A stretch of 64,000 bases of DNA from Sipunculus nudus. Taxonomy: Eukaryota > Annelida > Sipuncula > Golfingiida > Sipunculidae. The DNA is taken from contig CM049318.1 in assembly GCA_026874595.1 (NCBI GenBank), positions 36,539,956-36,603,955 on the forward strand. Reading direction: 5' to 3'. The notes below the pieces were generated by a model, which searched no databases, had not been told where the DNA came from, and saw only the letters and a list, made by a program, of their open reading frames with translations. Shown here piece after piece: positions 59,660 through 64,000 of this stretch (positions within the stretch are counted from its first letter, which is position 1; every line of letters starts with the position of its first letter). A program made the translations under genes and the position numbers.

Positions 59660-60840
59660 CATGTCTAAAAGACGCAGAACAGCCCCCTTTCCCGACTTTA
59701 GGGCTGCGCCCCCTCTATTTTCAAATCCTGGATACGCCACTGAACACCTTATAAGTACATTATAAGTGTCTGAACATTAAGCGCGACCATGCATTAATAT
59801 AAATAATTAACAAAGATCATTGCAATGATCTAAACTTTTCGACTAAGGCGTCAACTAACAAGTTGATAAAGTGTTAAACTCAGTGTATTAGTAGTACATT
59901 TTTCAACACACGGTGGCGCTGCACATCGGTAAACTTTGCTCTGGTCGAAATTCTTTTGTGGTCGGTCCAACAGTGCCGTGCCATGTCAAGTGCCATCTAA
60001 TTTTACCAATACATTAAAGAAATGAAAACGTGCGATATATTTTGCTTACGTCGGCTAATTGAGAAGAAATACAAATTTCCCCTCCATCTGCCCAGCTTCC
60101 AAAACGGCAGAAAAAAATGTTCGTCGGTTCACAATAACGCACCCTGTCGAACGTCCGTACCCCTTTTTTTACATTTCATCTGCTGAAAACAAAATTGTTA
60201 TAGTTTTAACAACAATTTCTTGTCATTTTCTGCTGAAAACTAACCTTTATTCATAAATGAAATATATAGATGAAGCTTTCAACAAGGATTTCTCTCTGAA
60301 TAAAATCTAGATGCAGTTGTTAATATTATGCTGTTACCTTTAATATTCTGGTGTTATATGATATAGAGATTTATAATGAACTGACTAGAATAAATAAGTC
60401 TATTGAATGTTTATATATTAATGTAATCTAGCCAGACCAATCTTTTGTGCGAAGCTTATAATTCTTAATATTAAATCGTGGGTATTAAGATTAGATTCTT
60501 TTGTCAAATATTTGTTCACTAAAAATCCATGACATTTTAATGTATGTGCTGTACTTTTTTGAGACAGACGGACAGAGAGAAAGCGAGATATATATATGTG
60601 TGTGTGTGTGTGTTTGATGGGTGGGTATGTATGCGTGTTTCTTGTATATTTCGAGCTATCAGATTGTATGATAGCATCAGGTGCCAGTGATTATATGATG
60701 TGACATTAATTAAATAAAAATTAAAAATTGCCTCATTTTCGTTTCATAGGTCAGTAACGGATGGCAAGATCCACTGGCCAAACGCCCGACCGATTTTGAT
60801 GACGTACGAGTGACGCACTAGTTCTCCACGTGCAACCGTA

Positions 60841-61570
60841 CGCTCCCGAGGCAGCGGAAATCTTGCGCTTCTAAAGAAGCAACTGATTTTTACGCTGCCA
60901 GCTTTGACCGTTTATGATATATTTAGACACCAGATGGCGGTTCGTTGTCCGCAGAAAAAAAAGTGCGTATTATGTGACAAGGGGCCAATCAGATGCCAAT
61001 AAACAAACACTCGACAGGCCTCCTGGCTCCGCCCAAGCGCCGCTTGATGAGTTTACGGTCGAATTTTAATTGCTCCCTCTGCATTCTCGGAACCTTCGAC
61101 CGATTCGATTATGACATTATAACTGTGTTAGCGGTGCCATGTATCTGTTGTCTGCAGAACTGAAATCAGCCAGCGAGGTGCGCACGCAGCCTTTGTTGTT
61201 ACGTTTCGTTTGAATTACAACTCACCGGCCGGGCATCCTATGCGCCCAAGGCCCTAAGCAAACCGCATCTTGGGCAATTCTCTCTGAGCCTGTGGCCTGT
61301 TCAGACGGTTACCAAGGCGATGAGCTGTCAATCAAAACGAAATGAACATGATTGGCTCAGTGTATTCCTCGCTTAGCAGTGTCTTCCAGCACAAGTTCTC
61401 ACCTGATTGGACAAAAATACAGTGCTCCCCTCTGGTGTAGCAATTCAGGATACGAGGTCATAACAAACAGCGCTTACGATATAGGTACTCAGCCGTTAAA
61501 GCGCTGTGTAAAGAGCGTAGTGCAACCGCGGTAGTAGAACTCAGCGCCGCGCCGTATAAAAAATGCCGAT
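60841..61570 (+). promoter_or_regulatory. Promoter-like, CpG-richer block with four CCAAT boxes and a TATA box
   Basis: This lies in DNA that only unit 2 has. CCAAT boxes are at 60985-60989 ('ccaatcag') and 60996-61000, and inverted ones at 61351-61355 ('gattggctcag') and 61406-61410. 'tataaaaaa' is at 61555-61563 after the GC-rich 'cagcgccgcgccg'. Base composition is clearly less AT-rich than the surroundings. Several CCAAT boxes with one TATA box are typical of strong, simple animal promoters such as histone genes, but no histone or other reading frame follows within the next 800 bases. It may be a detached promoter or chance. Confidence 0.4.
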
Positions 61571-62385
61571 TTCAGACAACCGCGCCTTACATATTAAACT
61601 CATGCGTGCTCAATGTGGCTAAATTAAATATATTTTTTTTTATTTCTAAAACGCCGCTAGACAATTCGATCATAGATTTTAGTCTGACTAATATATTATA
61701 TTGAGTGGTCCAATTATGTAGTCTAAATATGAATTTTAATGCAGAAATTTCACACGACATGCATATACTAGTAAAGGATTTCTAATTTTCACACTATATA
61801 CCAGATTTATCCGTTTTTATGTACAATATATAACTCCACTGGTCAAGAAATTGTAAATTTTTAGCTTTTTAAAGAAAGTGTTTTTCAGTAACCTGCTTGT
61901 ACACAGTGAAAATAGATATGGCTAAGACTGTTATGCCTGTCTTTTAACTATGAAATGGCCGTTAGGGTCGCCTCACAGCCTGCCGATATTAGGCAACGTG
62001 CGATACTTATAACTGATTATCAGACATCGAATAGATTCCGCGCTAGAGGCACACTCACAATGCACAGAATCGGACTCACAAGAGTACGACTCTGATGGCT
62101 TTATTAGATGCCACCCACAATACACCGGGCTTTTAATTACACCAAAGACGTGGGTATAAGTGTAAACAGGTTAAGGGAGTCCGTTCAAATATGTTGAATA
62201 AGAATTGTTTCAGGGCAATTAACGTGGACTTCACGGAAAAAAATTAATATTTCGTAAGGATGCGCATGTGAAAGTTTACAGGTTTCCTTGAATTTTAACA
62301 AATATTGATTATAATGGTGACAGTTGAGACAAGTAGTCCTGGCCGTCCCACGGTGCCTAACTGGAAGAAATTCATTTTGCGTAAA
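61571..62385. other. Unit-2-only DNA, no gene seen
   Basis: Return to AT-rich sequence; block E resumes near 62386 ('caggcggaaaggcgtgacag'). Confidence 0.5.
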
Positions 62386-62725
62386 AACGACATCAGGCGG
62401 AAAGGCGTGACAGAGGATCTCATGCGTACAACGATCTATTTTTTTTTTATTTAATCAATTTTGAACATATGAGTCTACTTATAATAAGGAAAATATGTGC
62501 AGGATGGACTTTTGCAAATCAAATGTCGTGTTTTTAAAGACTTAACGAATTATAAACAATTATTCTGTAAATTTACCCTAATAAACACAGTAAACCGTCC
62601 GCCGTAGATTTTTACTGTTCCGTCTGGTGGATTCTAGTTCGGAGGTGGTCCATAACACGCTTTGCCAATCATCGGTGAATAACATTTGATCTTAGGCTAC
62701 ATCTTTTTTTTTGTGGCTCGGTAAA

Positions 62726-63679
62726 TTATAAAATGCACAATGCGTTAACTATCATTGCTGTTTTTGGTTCAATCTTCCAACCTGGATAATAACAAAAACA
62801 ACTTGACAGATGTGTTTTTCTTATTACCCAAACTACTGTCCCGGGACCATTTATCGTAATTCCTAAATTATATGAATGTTGCCTGCTCTCTGGTATATGG
62901 AAACATATGATTTTATTCAAAATTTTGTTGATTTGATTTTTCTATAAATATTTATGTTATACATTTTTATGAATATAAGTATATGCCAATAAGCTGCCAT
63001 AACATTACATTTTATATATATTTAAATGTGCTGAAAACACTTTATGTTAGAAATCTTCGCGTATATTTAGTAGAACATTTATTGATTAATAATTCCACAT
63101 AAGATATGGATTTACAGTGGATCTGCCATTCTGGTAAAGTTTACACGGGTGTGTTACGAGTACTGGTTTGCATTTCACGGCCGGGCGTAGCACATCTCAA
63201 TGGATCTGACCCTTTAGATTTGCTATAATTTATGTTAAAAAGGATTTTTGCTCAATGCTTTTGTTTTATAATGGCAAAATGTAAAAAAAAAAACATACGG
63301 GATTGCCGTGATTTGATTCATATGCGCGTGGTTAGAATTTCGTGTTTTTAATTTTTCAGTGTTTTGCGAGGGGTTTTATTTTTGATCTTCCATAAAATAA
63401 CCAACGTAGTGTATATAAACATTATCATATGGATTAATTATATTAAATCATATGTGAGCAAATTCGTTCCAGCTGTACTGGGACTGTAGTTAATACCAGA
63501 CGAGCAGAATTGAATATTAATTATCGCGAATTTGAAACTCTCACGAAAAAATGACAGTCACATAATCCTCCGAAATGAATGTCAAGCTGCTTCGAAACCG
63601 ACCTATCACTGACACTGGAAAAATCGTAGCAGTATATGTTATAATTTTTCGTAAACTACATATATATTCAGTATATTAA
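62726..63679. other. DNA between block E copy 2 and block D copy 3
   Basis: In unit 1 the flanks are adjacent (about 54575-54610), so this is about 950 bases of insertion or of DNA lost there. It contains 'gcgaggggttttatttttg' and 'ttatcgcgaatttgaa'-like words resembling those at 28378-28805. That suggests a related TTCGCG-type element. No gene is seen. Confidence 0.45.
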
Positions 63680-64000
63680 TTATTACGCCGATAGCTGGGT
63701 AGGTATTTTATTTTAATCTTTGTTAGTTATTTGGTTTATTTGTTTACAACTTGATTTACACAAACAGGTTATGAACTGATTAAGTGAAGCTTTATAGGGT
63801 TTATTGAAACAACCAAGGAATAACCATTCTCCTGATGACTTTTTTTGGGTGATCGTGGTCACTATAACACGATTTTTATTTAAACGATACCTTTATCTTT
63901 GTGAGATATGCCAAATGAAATATATATCTATACATATATATACATATATAATTACTGCAAAATCTTTGTAGTAGCAATGCCAATTATGTGATATTCCTTT
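63680..64000 (+). repeat. Block D, copy 3 (runs off the window)
   Basis: 'tgatttacacaaacaggtta', 'acaaccaaggaataaccatt' and 'cctgatgactttt' match 15678-15775 and 54658-54755. It diverges more than the other two copies, so it is probably the older relation or a related element. Confidence 0.75.

Larger units (their letters stand above)
58127..59742. mobile_element. hAT-like DNA transposon, 1.6 kb
   Basis: The left end 'cagaggcgtattcatagg' and the right end (reverse complement 'cagtggcgtatccagg') are inverted. The next inner parts also pair in type (GGGGCGCGTGCCCC and GGGGGCGCAGCCC). CAGNGGCGTA-type ends are common in hAT-superfamily elements. 'aacac' flanks both sides (58122-58126, 59743-59747); an 8-base duplication, usual for hAT, is not perfect. 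The other tandem unit has the uninterrupted site 'attaacacattatgtgtc' (about 50143). Inside are one exon-like frame (58676-58963) and three (AT)n arrays, so the element is not obviously autonomous. Confidence 0.75.
56790..62725 (+). repeat. Tandem unit 2 (block E copy 2)
   Basis: This matches block E at 49200-54600. It contains a hAT-like insertion (58127-59742) and an extra 1.5 kb (60841-62385), and lacks the equivalent of 50190-52680 and the SINE. Confidence 0.85.

Noticed and set aside
1-64000. Bacterial operon, prophage, defence island or integrated virus
   Set aside because: No compact gene clusters, Shine-Dalgarno-spaced genes, integrase or capsid-like proteins; composition, introns and repeats are those of animal DNA.

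Overview
This is an AT-rich, gene-poor stretch of animal nuclear DNA. The evidence is intron-type splice signals, a rhodopsin-type GPCR, a terminal exon of an SRD5A3-like polyprenal/steroid reductase, tRNA-headed SINEs, a CR1/L2-like LINE 3' end, hAT-like inverted termini and many (AT)n arrays. A marine invertebrate is likely, but the phylum cannot be fixed from sequence alone. Nothing bacterial, viral or CRISPR-like was seen.

Only one convincing intact gene is present: an intronless, divergent class A GPCR on the minus strand (19109-20167). A broken last exon of an SRD5A3-like gene (49255-49513) has a second, differently broken copy (56818-57077). A 96-codon phase-0 exon candidate lies inside a hAT-like element (58676-58963).

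The dominant architecture is nested segmental duplication. Block A (about 420-8760) recurs at 22680-30710. Block B (10157-12720) recurs at 34780-40205, split by a 2.6 kb element. Block C (14500-15637) recurs at 32258-33290 and 41461-42980. Together A-B-C form a collinear duplication of more than 15 kb (0.4-15.6 kb versus 22.7-43.0 kb) on either side of the single-copy GPCR interval. Block D (15638-17690) recurs at 54610-56660 and starts again at 63680 to the window end. Block E (49200-54600) recurs at 56790-62725. E plus D make a tandem unit of about 7.4 kb, present about twice in the last 15 kb.

Because copies can be compared, several insertions can be seen with their empty sites. These are a SINE with a perfect 13-bp target duplication (30058-30452), a second SINE on the minus strand (about 52898-53350), a hAT-like element (58127-59742) and a 2.6 kb element with internal tandem repeats (36218-38820). 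Other structure includes an array of short palindromes (40206-41360), minisatellites with periods of 143, 100, 30 and 15 bp, a 46-bp perfect inverted repeat, a possible LTR/primer-binding-site remnant, and a CpG-richer promoter-like block with four CCAAT boxes and a TATA box (60841-61570). Coordinates of repeats are by-eye estimates, usually good to tens of bases.
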